Shown here: in pieces, positions 8,997-17,888 of the stretch | Numbering within the stretch: the first letter of the stretch is position 1 | Layout of the letters: the number at the start of each line of letters is the position of its first letter | Assembly (NCBI RefSeq): GCF_947492405.1 | Contig: NZ_CANLMP010000006.1 | Coordinates: 310,001 to 374,000, forward strand | Source of the DNA: an uncultured Aquimarina sp. | GTDB taxonomy: Bacteria > Bacteroidota > Bacteroidia > Flavobacteriales > Flavobacteriaceae | Reading direction: 5' to 3' | DNA: 64,000 bases | Notes under the pieces: model-generated | The model's input: the letters and a program-made list of their open reading frames with translations, nothing else | What the model was told of the DNA's origin: nothing | The model's database searches: none | Position numbers and translations under genes: made by a program

Positions 8997-10877
8997 TTAT
9001 TTTTTCGCTTTTTGTTGTTCTGCTTGCTCCATTAACTCTTTCATCTTTTTCTGAAACTTACCTTGTTTTTTAGGTTTTTTCTTATTCTCCTGAATCTTCG
9101 CATGAATTTTATCTTCATCTATAATCACATTCTTAATCACTAACATAATACCAATTGTAATTAGGTTAGAAATGAAATAGTATAGTGATAATCCACTTGC
9201 ATAATTGTTGAAGAATACTAACATCATTAGTGGGGATAAATACATAATAAATTTCATGTTAGGCATTCCAGGTTGCTGCTGTTGCATTGTCTGACCAGTA
9301 GTCATCATCATATAAATGAAAATTGCAATGGAAGCTAAAATTGGAAATAAACTAATATGATCTCCATAGAATGGAATTTCGAAAGGTAATTTTGCTATGG
9401 TATCATAACTTGATAAATCATCCGCCCATAAAAAGCTCTTTTGTCTCAAATCAAAAGCACTAGGAAAGAAATTAAACAACGCATAAAAAACGGGAATCTG
9501 CATCAGAGCAGGCAAACAACCACTCATAGGACTTGCTCCTGCTTTACTATACAAAGCCATCGTTTCCTGTTGCTTTTTCATAGCATTATCTTTATACTTC
9601 TCAGAAATCTCAGCTATTTCAGGCTTTAGTATTTTCATCTTTGCCTGCGAAACATAGGATTTATAGGTAACCGGTGATAATACAATTCTTACTACAATTG
9701 TCATTACTACAATTGCAATACCATAGGGAAGGAAGCCACTTAAGAAACCAAAAAACGGAATGAATATATATCTATTTATCACTCCGAATATCCCCCATCC
9801 TAATGGCACAATCTCGTCTAGATTACGATCATAAGAACTTAATATTTTATAATCCGTAGGACCATAATACCAGTTCATATTATAATCTAATTCTCCTCCT
9901 TTAAGCTCTAACGGCAAAGATGCAGCAAATTCCTTAGTTACTTTTATATCCTTATCATCTAATTCGCTAGTATTTGCAATATTTTTAGATGCTAATGTAG
10001 CCGTTTTAAAAGGTGTGTCTGAAAGTAAAATAGTGGTAAAGAAATGTTGTTTAAACCCTATCCAACTTACTTGTTCCTCTTGATCTTCATCAAACTCTCC
10101 CTGTCCTGTAAAATCATCCTTCCCTCCATCATATTCATAATGAATATCTGTATATCTGTTTTCATAAGAAGCACTTTTGGCTTGCCTAATAGCCTGTAGT
10201 TTCCAATCTAAATTAATTACCTGACTACTATTGATTACTTGTTGTAAACCCTGTGACTTGATTGAAAAATCTAACATATAGTCATTAGGCTTCAATTCAT
10301 AGCGATATTCTAGAAATTTAGATTCTGAAACCTTCAGTTTCATAGATAAAACAGTATTATCACCATTTTTAGTTACAGTAGGCTCAAAAAACAGGTCTTT
10401 TGTATTTAAGATTCTGTTGTCTGTTGTTCCAAAATTAATATTGAAAGAAGCATTTTTTCCATCTTTGATAAGATACAATGGAACTGAATCATACGTTTTG
10501 AAGTTTTTAAGCAAAGCTTCTTCAATATACCCTCCTCTATTATTAATTTTTAAACTTAAAACTTCGTTTTCAATTTTGGTTACATTTTCTTGAGCAGAAG
10601 GTAAACTTGCAGCATATGCAAATACTCCTAATTGAGACTTTGCAGCTACTAACGCTAACGAATCTTGTGGATTAGCAACAATTGCTTCACTTTCTTTTAT
10701 AAATTCGGTTGTTTTACTTTCTTCAGTTTTTTGTTCAGCTTCAACCTGTTCTTGTTTTGCTTTTTCTGCCTCAATCTCTTCTGGAGTAGGCTTATTTACG
10801 TAAAACATCCACGCAAAAATTCCAAATATCAGTACAAATCCAATTACAGTATTAAGGTCAAATTTCTTTTCTTCCAT
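8997..10877 (-). CDS. yidC: Membrane protein insertase YidC
   Basis: The inner-membrane insertase that folds and inserts proteins with or without SecYEG. The 626-residue protein has the Gram-negative layout: an N-terminal transmembrane helix (about 9-25), a charged linker, a large periplasmic beta domain (about 90-350) and a C-terminal group of helices from about 365. That group includes the hydrophilic-groove segment (ISPVTYKSYVSQAKM region), and a basic tail follows. Length and domain order are normal for Bacteroidota. It is downstream of pyrG on the same strand, but a terminator between them suggests separate transcription. Confidence 0.97.
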   Translation of the reverse strand: MEEKKFDLNTVIGFVLIFGIFAWMFYVNKPTPEEIEAEKAKQEQVEAEQKTEESKTTEFIKESEAIVANPQDSLALVAAKSQLGVFAYAASLPSAQENVTKIENEVLSLKINNRGGYIEEALLKNFKTYDSVPLYLIKDGKNASFNINFGTTDNRILNTKDLFFEPTVTKNGDNTVLSMKLKVSESKFLEYRYELKPNDYMLDFSIKSQGLQQVINSSQVINLDWKLQAIRQAKSASYENRYTDIHYEYDGGKDDFTGQGEFDEDQEEQVSWIGFKQHFFTTILLSDTPFKTATLASKNIANTSELDDKDIKVTKEFAASLPLELKGGELDYNMNWYYGPTDYKILSSYDRNLDEIVPLGWGIFGVINRYIFIPFFGFLSGFLPYGIAIVVMTIVVRIVLSPVTYKSYVSQAKMKILKPEIAEISEKYKDNAMKKQQETMALYSKAGASPMSGCLPALMQIPVFYALFNFFPSAFDLRQKSFLWADDLSSYDTIAKLPFEIPFYGDHISLFPILASIAIFIYMMMTTGQTMQQQQPGMPNMKFIMYLSPLMMLVFFNNYASGLSLYYFISNLITIGIMLVIKNVIIDEDKIHAKIQENKKKPKKQGKFQKKMKELMEQAEQQKAKK

Positions 10878-10884
10878 TGATATG

Positions 10885-10924
10885 TGTATAAAAAAGCCTC
10901 TACCTAATTATTTAGAAAGGCTTT
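10885..10924 (-). terminator. Terminator after pyrG
   Basis: On the minus strand AAAGCCT pairs with AGGCTTT across an 18-base loop and is followed by a T run, between the pyrG stop and the yidC start. The stem is short and the loop long, so read-through into yidC is possible. Confidence 0.6.
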
Positions 10925-10966
10925 CTAAAATTATATTACTTTTTTTATTGTCAATTATCTAGCCAC

Positions 10967-12610
10967 TTAAGATCCTTGTGCCACTTTGGCATCTTTCTTA
11001 CAATTAGAATATTCTACAGCTGCTTTTATAAAAGCAACAAATAGTGGATGAGGATTAGCAACAGTACTTTTATACTCTGGATGATATTGTACACCAACAA
11101 ACCAAGGATGTTCTGGGATTTCTACAATCTCTACCAAACCAGTTTTAGGATTGGTTCCTGTAGTTCTCAGTCCTGCTTTTTCTAACTGTTCTTTGTATTG
11201 ATCATTATATTCATAACGATGACGGTGACGTTCTGCAATTAAAGACGCTCCATAAGCTTCAGATACTTTACTATCATCTGCTAATTCACAGTCCCAAGCT
11301 CCTAATCGCATGGTACCACCCATGTCAGTGATGTTCTTTTGTTCTTCCATCAAGCTAATAACCGGGTTCGTAGTATTTTCATCTACTTCTACAGAACAAG
11401 CATCTTTCAATCCTAAAACATTACGCGAATATTCTATTACGGCCATCTGCATTCCTAAACAAATCCCGAAAAAAGGTAATTTATTTTCTCTGGCAAACTG
11501 TACTGCTTTTATCTTACCTTCTATACCTCTTTCTCCAAAACCTGGTGCTACTAATACACCATCTAAATGCGCTATTTTATTTGCTATAGTTTTATCATCA
11601 ATATATTCTGAATGTATACTTTCTACATTTACCTTTACCTCATTTTCTGCACCGGCATGTATAAAAGCTTCTAAAATAGATTTATAAGAATCTTGTAATT
11701 CCACATACTTCCCAATAAGACCAATGGTTACTTCACATTTTGGATTTTTATGTCGTTTAAGGAAATCATTCCATTTATCTAAATTTGGAACATTATCATC
11801 TCTTAATACTAATTGTTTTAATACTACGGCATCCAATCCTTCTTCGAGCATCAAATTAGGCACATCATAGATAGTAGATGCATCAATAGACTGTATAACG
11901 GCTTCTTGTCTTACATTACAGAACAAAGCAAGTTTTCTACGCAGATCTTCTGATAACTCATGTTCTGTTCTACAGACTAAAATATCAGCTTTTATACCGC
12001 TTTCCATTAATGTTTTCACACTATGTTGTGTAGGTTTTGTCTTCAGTTCTCCTGCAGCGGATAAATATGGTATTAATGTAAGATGGATCACTAGAGCATT
12101 CGTATCTCCTAGTTCCCATTTAAGTTGACGAACAGCTTCTATATAGGGTAAAGATTCTATATCACCAACAGTTCCTCCTATCTCAGTAATTACAATATCA
12201 TAATCACCACTTTTTCCTAGAATCTGAATTCTTTCCTTGATCTCATTTGTAATATGTGGTACGACCTGAACAGTTTTCCCTAGAAATTCACCACGGCGTT
12301 CCTTTTCGATAACACTCTGATAAATTCTACCTGTAGTTACATTATTAGCTTGTGATGTAGAAGTATTAAGGAAACGCTCATAATGCCCAAGATCAAGATC
12401 TGTTTCTGCTCCGTCATCAGTCACATAACACTCTCCATGCTCATAAGGGTTTAATGTTCCTGGGTCAACATTTATATATGGATCCAGTTTCTGAATCGTA
12501 ACTCTGTATCCTCTTGCCTGAAGCAATTTTGCCAAAGAAGCTGCTATAATTCCTTTTCCTAATGAAGAAGATACGCCTCCGGTTACAAAAACATATTTGG
12601 TATTAGCCAT
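10967..12610 (-). CDS. pyrG: CTP synthase
   Basis: It converts UTP to CTP using ATP and glutamine-derived ammonia. The 547-residue protein has an N-terminal synthetase domain (P-loop GGVSSSLGKG at 11-20; KLDPYINVDPGT at 41-52) and a C-terminal class I glutamine amidotransferase domain. Its nucleophile is Cys384 (GICLGMQ), with His510 and Glu512 (YHPEY) completing the triad. All catalytic residues are present. A TATTTTTG -7 element lies about 45 bases upstream of the start. Confidence 0.98.
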   Translation of the reverse strand: MANTKYVFVTGGVSSSLGKGIIAASLAKLLQARGYRVTIQKLDPYINVDPGTLNPYEHGECYVTDDGAETDLDLGHYERFLNTSTSQANNVTTGRIYQSVIEKERRGEFLGKTVQVVPHITNEIKERIQILGKSGDYDIVITEIGGTVGDIESLPYIEAVRQLKWELGDTNALVIHLTLIPYLSAAGELKTKPTQHSVKTLMESGIKADILVCRTEHELSEDLRRKLALFCNVRQEAVIQSIDASTIYDVPNLMLEEGLDAVVLKQLVLRDDNVPNLDKWNDFLKRHKNPKCEVTIGLIGKYVELQDSYKSILEAFIHAGAENEVKVNVESIHSEYIDDKTIANKIAHLDGVLVAPGFGERGIEGKIKAVQFARENKLPFFGICLGMQMAVIEYSRNVLGLKDACSVEVDENTTNPVISLMEEQKNITDMGGTMRLGAWDCELADDSKVSEAYGASLIAERHRHRYEYNDQYKEQLEKAGLRTTGTNPKTGLVEIVEIPEHPWFVGVQYHPEYKSTVANPHPLFVAFIKAAVEYSNCKKDAKVAQGS

Positions 12611-12650
12611 GTAAACTTAACTATTTGTTCGGTTGTGTTTAAATTTTGCG

Positions 12651-12658
12651 CAAAAATA
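12651..12658 (-). promoter_or_regulatory. Candidate -7 element for pyrG
   Basis: TATTTTTG on the minus strand matches TAnnTTTG. No TTG at the right distance upstream was found, so only half the promoter is supported. Predicted start of transcription is near 12644. Confidence 0.35.
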
Positions 12659-12765
12659 CAAAGAAGTACCCAAACAGTGTATTGAAAATAAAGCAATATT
12701 TATAGAACTTATTCATAATCCCTTAACAGCATAAAAAACTGATAATGAATTATTAAACACTAAAT

Positions 12766-12797
12766 AAAAAATCCTGTCTAAATATAAGACAGGATTT
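12766..12797 (-). terminator. Terminator after the DUF5606 gene
   Basis: An 11-base perfect stem (AAATCCTGTCT / AGACAGGATTT, 7-base loop). The minus-strand transcript ends in a T run. It is 25 bases after the DUF5606 stop and closes the ruvX/def/DUF5606 group. Confidence 0.82.
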
Positions 12798-12821
12798 ATT
12801 CACTATAATAAAAATTAAATT

Positions 12822-13241
12822 TTATTCTTCTTCTTCAGAAGCTACCTCTTCTGGCTCATTGAAATCAGTAATTCCTTTGGCTTGTAAAATATTATACCAC
12901 TGTATTACTTTCTTCATATCACTAACGTATACTCTATCTTCATCATAATCAGGCAACACTTCACTAAAATATGATTCTAATTTATTTTTAGATTCCTTAT
13001 GACTGATGGATTTTTCGCCATTTTCTTTTTCCTGAATTCTTTTAAAAATTTCTCTTAGAGGAACTTCTTCAGTAAAAGTATAGATAGCAATTTCACTAAG
13101 AATACTCACATTGTTTTGTATACTAACGGATAATCTTTTTCCGTCTGCTAACGATTCTGCAACAAATCCGTTACGTGTTTGTGCTTTTAATTCGTATAAA
13201 CCTGGTTTTCCAGAAATTGATAATATTTTGTCTAAGCTCAT
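12822..13241 (-). CDS. DUF5606 family protein
   Basis: A 139-residue cytoplasmic protein recognised as the Bacteroidota DUF5606 family by its opening MSLDKILSISGKPGLYEL and the YTFTEEVPLREIF segment; it ends in an acidic EEVASEEEE tail. Function is unknown. An upstream in-frame ATG would add 17 residues, but family members begin at the MSLDKI methionine, so I use 13241. It is the last gene of a group with def and ruvX, which hints at a translation or ribosome link; that is inference from position only. Confidence 0.85.
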   Translation of the reverse strand: MSLDKILSISGKPGLYELKAQTRNGFVAESLADGKRLSVSIQNNVSILSEIAIYTFTEEVPLREIFKRIQEKENGEKSISHKESKNKLESYFSEVLPDYDEDRVYVSDMKKVIQWYNILQAKGITDFNEPEEVASEEEE

Positions 13242-13353
13242 AAATTTCTTTTCAAAGTTGGCAAATATCAGCAGTTCATTTTTAAAAATCAAACATTAAC
13301 CAATATAAATTATAATGTAATTACTTGTATTAATTAATAGGTCATAATTCTTT

Positions 13354-13944
13354 TTAACGTCCTTTTTTAGCGAGTGGAAATCTCATTCTATACTCAGCAT
13401 TAATTTTACCTTTAGAAATATTGGTGAGTTTTCCTTTAATTAAACGCTTTTTAAGACTAGATAGTTTATCTGTGAACAACACTCCTTCTATGTGATCATA
13501 TTCATGCTGAATTACCCTTGCCGCAAGACCGCTATATATTTCTGTATGTTCTACAAAGTTTTCATCAAAATAGTTAATCTTGATTGTTTCTTTTCTAAAG
13601 ACATCTTCTCGAATTTCTGGAATACTTAGGCATCCTTCACAAAAAGACCATTCTTCTCCTGTTTCCTCAACAATTGTAGCGTTAATAAAAACTTTTTTAA
13701 ACCCTTTAAGCACTTCTTGCTCTTCTTCAGAAAGTTCCTCATCATCAGCAAAAGGTTCTGCATCGACTAAGAACAGACGTATCGGAAGTCCAATCTGTGG
13801 AGCAGCCAGTCCAACACCATGTGCATTGTACATAGTTTCAAACATATTTTCTAGCAATTCTGATAACTTAGGATAGTCTTTTGTAATCTCCTTTGCTTTT
13901 TTTTTCAATACCGGATCACCGTATGCTACAATTGGTAAAATCAT
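13354..13944 (-). CDS. def: Peptide deformylase
   Basis: It removes the formyl group from the N-terminal methionine of new proteins. The 196-residue metalloenzyme has all three motifs: GVGLAAPQIG (43-52), EGCLSIPE (103-110) with metal ligand Cys105, and QHEYDH (146-151) with His147, Glu148 and His151. An acidic insertion (about 63-78) seems usual for Bacteroidota homologues. It lies between the DUF5606 and four-helix-bundle genes. Confidence 0.97.
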   Translation of the reverse strand: MILPIVAYGDPVLKKKAKEITKDYPKLSELLENMFETMYNAHGVGLAAPQIGLPIRLFLVDAEPFADDEELSEEEQEVLKGFKKVFINATIVEETGEEWSFCEGCLSIPEIREDVFRKETIKINYFDENFVEHTEIYSGLAARVIQHEYDHIEGVLFTDKLSSLKKRLIKGKLTNISKGKINAEYRMRFPLAKKGR

Positions 13945-13999
13945 TTAAAATGTATACTTTTTAATGGATAATGAATAATCCAAATTTATTAATTTATAA

Positions 14000-14344
14000 T
14001 TAAAGATTTTTCGAAGCTGTTATTCTACTTGAAATAAAAATTGCCGTCAATTCTTTAGCTTCATTTAAAACTTGTTCTAATTCATTTCCATTCATTAATT
14101 TTTCATCTCTAAGAAATTCAGTCCAAAAAATGCATTCATCTGCTTCCTCAATAACAATACTTAACTTTGAAACAAAACCTTTCTTAGTTTGTGCTAAACA
14201 AGCTGCTCTATAATTCGCAGCAACTGATGTAGAGCATCTTATCAATTGACCTTCTATGTGCTTACCTAGTTTATTAGTTGGAAGACTAAGTGCTAATTTA
14301 ACACATTGATGGGCAAAGTTTTTTGATCTAATCTTTAAGTTCAT
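14000..14344 (-). CDS. Four-helix-bundle protein, S23/23S rRNA intervening-sequence family
   Basis: A 114-residue, mostly helical protein of the S23 family first known from open reading frames inside 23S rRNA intervening sequences. The conserved pattern is visible: KNFAHQCVKLALSLP, then IRCSTSVAANYRAA, then the SKLSIVIEEADECIFWTEFL helix. The molecular role is not established. It interrupts what is otherwise a ruvX-def pair. A second, divergent member sits at 32064-32423, so the genome carries several. Confidence 0.85.
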   Translation of the reverse strand: MNLKIRSKNFAHQCVKLALSLPTNKLGKHIEGQLIRCSTSVAANYRAACLAQTKKGFVSKLSIVIEEADECIFWTEFLRDEKLMNGNELEQVLNEAKELTAIFISSRITASKNL

Positions 14345-14377
14345 CTAGAGGACATATTATTCATTATACAATATCCC

Positions 14378-14788
14378 TTATAAATTATAAAGATAATCCT
14401 GAAGTATGATCGTAGCACTAATCTGATCCACTAACGCTTTATCTCTTCTTTTTTTCTTTGATATCCCACTGGCAATCATAGTATCAAAAGCCATTTTAGA
14501 GGTAAATCGCTCATCTATTCTTTTTACAGGAATATCAGGCAACAATTTTGCTAATTTTTCTAAAAAAGGCTGAATCAACTTTTCACTCTCCGAAGCTTCT
14601 CCGTGCAAACGCTTTGGTTCGCCAACTACAAATAACTCTACTTCTTCCTCAGTCACGTATGCCTTCAACCAATTTAATAGCTCCTTAGTATCTACTGTTG
14701 TCAATCCAGAAGCAATGATCTTGGATTCATCTGTAACTGCAATCCCACATCGCTTTCCTCCATAATCTATTGCTAAAATCCTTGCCAT
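14378..14788 (-). CDS. ruvX: Putative Holliday junction resolvase RuvX (YqgF)
   Basis: A 136-residue RNase H-fold nuclease family protein. Motifs: DYGGKRCGIAVTD (7-19) with the first acidic residue Asp7, VGEPKRLHG (about 55-63), RIDERFTS (about 95-102), and ALVDQISATIILQDYL at the C-terminus with the last aspartate. Homologues act in pre-16S rRNA processing and have also been proposed as Holliday junction resolvases. It is first in its minus-strand group and divergent from dapD. Confidence 0.93.
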   Translation of the reverse strand: MARILAIDYGGKRCGIAVTDESKIIASGLTTVDTKELLNWLKAYVTEEEVELFVVGEPKRLHGEASESEKLIQPFLEKLAKLLPDIPVKRIDERFTSKMAFDTMIASGISKKKRRDKALVDQISATIILQDYLYNL

Positions 14789-14801
14789 AACTTATTTTGT
14801 G

Positions 14802-14809
14802 CAAAAGTA
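14802..14809 (-). promoter_or_regulatory. Candidate -7 element for ruvX
   Basis: TACTTTTG on the minus strand matches TAnnTTTG and would start transcription about 7 bases before the ruvX ATG. No TTG -33 element is seen. Confidence 0.35.
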
Positions 14810-14913
14810 TGACATTATTATAAAATAGTTCGAATTATTAAGAGTATCCTAAAATATCTAATGAGCCTATGATTTTCCATCGAAGCTGTTATCTTTACGA
14901 AAATTTTTAATAA

Positions 14914-15729
14914 ATGAACCAACTAAAAGAAACCATAGAAAAAGCTTGGGACAATAGAGAGCTTTTAAAAGAGTCGAGCACACAGGATGCGATAAGAAGA
15001 GTAGTCGACTTATTAGATGCTGGAGAACTTCGGGTAGCAGAACCGATAGAAGGCGGATGGCAAGTAAATGAATGGGTAAAAAAAGGGGTTGTATTATATT
15101 TCCCTATCCAAAAAATGGAAACATTAGAAGCAGGTATTTTTGAATACCATGACAAGATTCCTCTAAAAAAAGGATACGAAGCAAAGGGAATTCGAGTAGT
15201 TCCTAATGCTGTAGCTCGTCATGGGGCGTATATTTCTCCTGGAACCATCTTAATGCCTAGTTATGTAAATATTGGCGCATATGTAGATGAAGGTACTATG
15301 GTGGATACTTGGGCAACCGTAGGTAGTTGTGCACAAATTGGTAAAAACGTTCACCTTAGTGGTGGTGTTGGAATTGGTGGCGTATTAGAACCTTTGCAAG
15401 CCGCTCCTGTCATTATAGAAGATAATGCTTTTATAGGATCCAGATGTATTGTTGTAGAGGGTGTTCGTGTAGAAACCGAAGCGGTACTTGGTGCTAATGT
15501 AGTATTAACTGCTTCCACAAAAATTATTGATGTAACGGGTGATACGCCGGTAGAAAGAAAAGGAGTAGTTCCTGCTAGATCTGTAGTGATCCCTGGTAGT
15601 TACACGAAGAAATTTGCTGCGGGCGAGTATAATGTTCCTTGTGCTCTTATTATAGGTAAACGTAAAGAGAGTACCAACAAAAAGACTTCGCTTAACGATG
15701 CGCTTAGAGAGCACGATGTAGCTGTTTAA
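14914..15729 (+). CDS. dapD: 2,3,4,5-tetrahydropyridine-2,6-dicarboxylate N-succinyltransferase
   Basis: The succinylase-branch step of lysine and diaminopimelate synthesis: it transfers succinyl from succinyl-CoA to tetrahydrodipicolinate. The 271-residue protein has an N-terminal helical domain and a left-handed beta-helix of hexapeptide repeats (about 100-230; GVGIGGVLEP, EDNAFIGSRC). The ARHGAYISPGTILMPSYVN segment is typical of DapD. The gene stands alone, divergent from ruvX. A near-consensus -7 (TATCTTTA, 14890-14897) lies just upstream of the ATG. Confidence 0.97.
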   Translation: MNQLKETIEKAWDNRELLKESSTQDAIRRVVDLLDAGELRVAEPIEGGWQVNEWVKKGVVLYFPIQKMETLEAGIFEYHDKIPLKKGYEAKGIRVVPNAVARHGAYISPGTILMPSYVNIGAYVDEGTMVDTWATVGSCAQIGKNVHLSGGVGIGGVLEPLQAAPVIIEDNAFIGSRCIVVEGVRVETEAVLGANVVLTASTKIIDVTGDTPVERKGVVPARSVVIPGSYTKKFAAGEYNVPCALIIGKRKESTNKKTSLNDALREHDVAV

Positions 15730-15747
15730 TTATTCATATTAAATACC

Positions 15748-15800
15748 GTCACATTGAGCGGAGTCGAAATGTAATGCTTCTCGACTCCGCTCGAAATGAC
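15748..15800. repeat. REP-like palindromic repeat, copy 1
   Basis: A hairpin with a perfect 12-base stem (GAGCGGAGTCGA / TCGACTCCGCTC) between outer arms GTCACATT and GAAATGAC. The same arms occur in inverted orientation at 17773-17840. It lies between dapD and the GT9 gene. Confidence 0.85.
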
Positions 15801-15836
15801 ACATTTAGAATTCAAAACTAATCCATAGGTCCGCAA

Positions 15837-16901
15837 ATGAAAATACTAGTCATTCAGCAAAAAATGATAGGCGATGTGCTTACCAGCACTATTATTTGTG
15901 AAGCACTAAGGAAAGAATATCCCGAAGCTACTATTGATTATCTAGTAAATTCCAATACAAAACCTGTCATTCAGGGAAATCCATTTTTCGATCATATTAT
16001 TGAATTCAAAAATGAATATCGCGACAGTAAAAAGGAATTCTATTCTTTTTTAAAAGAAATTAAAAAGTCAAAATACAATTTGGTTGTTGACGCCTATGGT
16101 AAATTAGAAAGTAATCTTATTTCTTACTTCTCTAAAGCTCCTAAGAAAGTATCTTTTTACAAATGGTACACTAGATTTTTGTATTCTAAAGTCATTCATA
16201 GAAAACCTGAACCGATTACTAATGCCTCTATAGCCATTGAAAACAGGTTAAGATTGGTATATCCTGAAGATGCAATTACTTCCAATATCATTCAACCTAA
16301 AATATTTCTAACAGAAGAAGAAAAGAACACATCTAAATCATACTTAAAAGACAATGATATTACCGCCGAGAAACCGTTGATAATGATTAGCGTTCTGGGA
16401 AGTGAAATGAGAAAGACATTACCTTTTGACTATATGGCAAAGGTTATTGATGAGATTGTTAAAACAACGAACGCGAATATTCTATTTAATTATATTCCTA
16501 GTCAGGAAAAAGACGCAAAAGCAATTTATGATTTAACTACAACAGACACTAAAAAGCATATTCATTTTAAGGTTTTCGGGAAAAGTTTACGCGAATTTAT
16601 TGCAATTCTTTCTCATTGTGATGCCCTTGTTGGAAATGAAGGTGGCGCCGTTAATATGGCCAAGGCACTGGATAAACCAACATTTACCGTTTTCTCTCCT
16701 TGGATTATTAAAAAAGACTGGAATATGTTTGAAGATGGTGCAAAACATGACTCAGTACATTTGTATGATTTTAAGTCTGAATTGTATGGTGATAAAACTC
16801 CAAAAGAAATGAAAGATAAGGCATTAGAATTATATAAAAGTTTCACAGCAGAGTTAATTATTCCAAGTTTAAGGTCGTATCTTCAAAATTTAAAACTTTA
16901 A
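15837..16901 (+). CDS. Glycosyltransferase family 9 (heptosyltransferase-like)
   Basis: A 354-residue GT-B fold enzyme of the LPS heptosyltransferase family. The N-terminus ILVIQQKMIGDVLTSTIICE matches the acceptor-side motif, and VGNEGGAVNMAKALDKPT (about 262-279) is the donor-binding motif. It should add heptose or another sugar to lipid A-core at the inner membrane. It converges with the GT2 gene on the other strand, sharing a TTAA that gives both stop codons. The two genes are bracketed by inverted REP-like repeats. Confidence 0.9.
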   Translation: MKILVIQQKMIGDVLTSTIICEALRKEYPEATIDYLVNSNTKPVIQGNPFFDHIIEFKNEYRDSKKEFYSFLKEIKKSKYNLVVDAYGKLESNLISYFSKAPKKVSFYKWYTRFLYSKVIHRKPEPITNASIAIENRLRLVYPEDAITSNIIQPKIFLTEEEKNTSKSYLKDNDITAEKPLIMISVLGSEMRKTLPFDYMAKVIDEIVKTTNANILFNYIPSQEKDAKAIYDLTTTDTKKHIHFKVFGKSLREFIAILSHCDALVGNEGGAVNMAKALDKPTFTVFSPWIIKKDWNMFEDGAKHDSVHLYDFKSELYGDKTPKEMKDKALELYKSFTAELIIPSLRSYLQNLKL

Positions 16902-17719
16902 TCTTTTTCAATTCCAAAAGGAGTTCTAATTACTTTATCTTTTTTAGTAACTTTTCTTATCGCATTATTTTTGGTAATCATTTCGGGCTGCACATATCCT
17001 CTTTCGTGGTAGAGATGCAAGCAAATAGCACTATATCGGATCTGTTTTGCTTTGATACCTAAATTAAATAATCGTTCTCCTATCTCCCTATCTTCTCCTC
17101 CATATTGCATTCGTTCATCAAAACCATTAACCAATAAAACATCTTTTTTCCAACCAGAAACATTCATTCCGTCCCAAGTAGCTTTTGTAGGAGTTATAAA
17201 ATTAAGAAAGCGTTCTTTAAATCCTGAGGAAGTTAATTTATTAAGTTTAAACGAAGGTTTAAGTCCATGAACTTTTAACCAATTTACATCAAAACATTTT
17301 TGATTCTCTATTTCATCATTAGAAATTAGCTCTGAAATATCTTTTGGCAACTTAAAATAACCTCCTGATAAAAACCAACCTGATTTTCTTAAGCGTATAT
17401 GTGTTTCCACAAAATCTTTTCTGGGCACACAATCACCATCAGTAAATAACAAATAATCTGCTTTGGCAAGCGGTATCGCTTTATTTAAAATTTCCGTTTT
17501 CCTAAATCCTTGATCTTCATGCCAAATATGCTTTATTGGAAATGTAGCTTTTTTAGAAAATTCTGAGATCACTTTCTCCGTATCTTCTCCAGAACCATCG
17601 TCTGCAATTATCACCTCGAAGTTATTGATACTCTGGCACTCATACCCAAATAACACTTTTTGCAACCATGCTGGTTGATTATAAGTACTTATGATTACTG
17701 TTATTACTGGTAATTGCAT
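16898..17719 (-). CDS. GT2 glycosyltransferase with GT27-like C-terminal domain
   Basis: A 273-residue GT-A enzyme: STYNQPAWLQ at the N-terminus, DDGSGEDTEKV, DGDCVPRKDF as the DxD region, and GGEDREIGERL of the C-terminal galactosyltransferase-like region that holds the catalytic acid. The longest frame begins 13 codons earlier, but family members start at MQLPVITV, so I place the start at 17719. It resembles the protein at 24690-25496 in layout (DDGSAEETR, DGDIILHKHF, GWGFEDYDFG), probably a paralogue acting at another LPS position. The substrate is unknown. Confidence 0.88.
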   Translation of the reverse strand: MQLPVITVIISTYNQPAWLQKVLFGYECQSINNFEVIIADDGSGEDTEKVISEFSKKATFPIKHIWHEDQGFRKTEILNKAIPLAKADYLLFTDGDCVPRKDFVETHIRLRKSGWFLSGGYFKLPKDISELISNDEIENQKCFDVNWLKVHGLKPSFKLNKLTSSGFKERFLNFITPTKATWDGMNVSGWKKDVLLVNGFDERMQYGGEDREIGERLFNLGIKAKQIRYSAICLHLYHERGYVQPEMITKNNAIRKVTKKDKVIRTPFGIEKD

Positions 17720-17772
17720 TGCCGTAAAAATAGTTATTTTTGCGAGTAAGTTATTCAAAAATAAACTTTACT

Positions 17773-17840
17773 GTCATTTCGAGCGGAGTCGAGAAATAGT
17801 ATTGTTATAGGGAATACGTTTCGACTCCGCTCAATGTGAC
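17773..17840. repeat. REP-like palindromic repeat, copy 2 (inverted relative to copy 1)
   Basis: The same 12-base stem as the copy at 15748-15800, with arms GTCATTTC and ATGTGAC, in opposite orientation and with a longer loop (68 bases overall). Together the copies enclose the GT9/GT2 pair. Confidence 0.85.
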
Positions 17841-17888
17841 GGGATATTCTTGAAATAATTTTAACATCAATCATTACAAAAAAACCGA

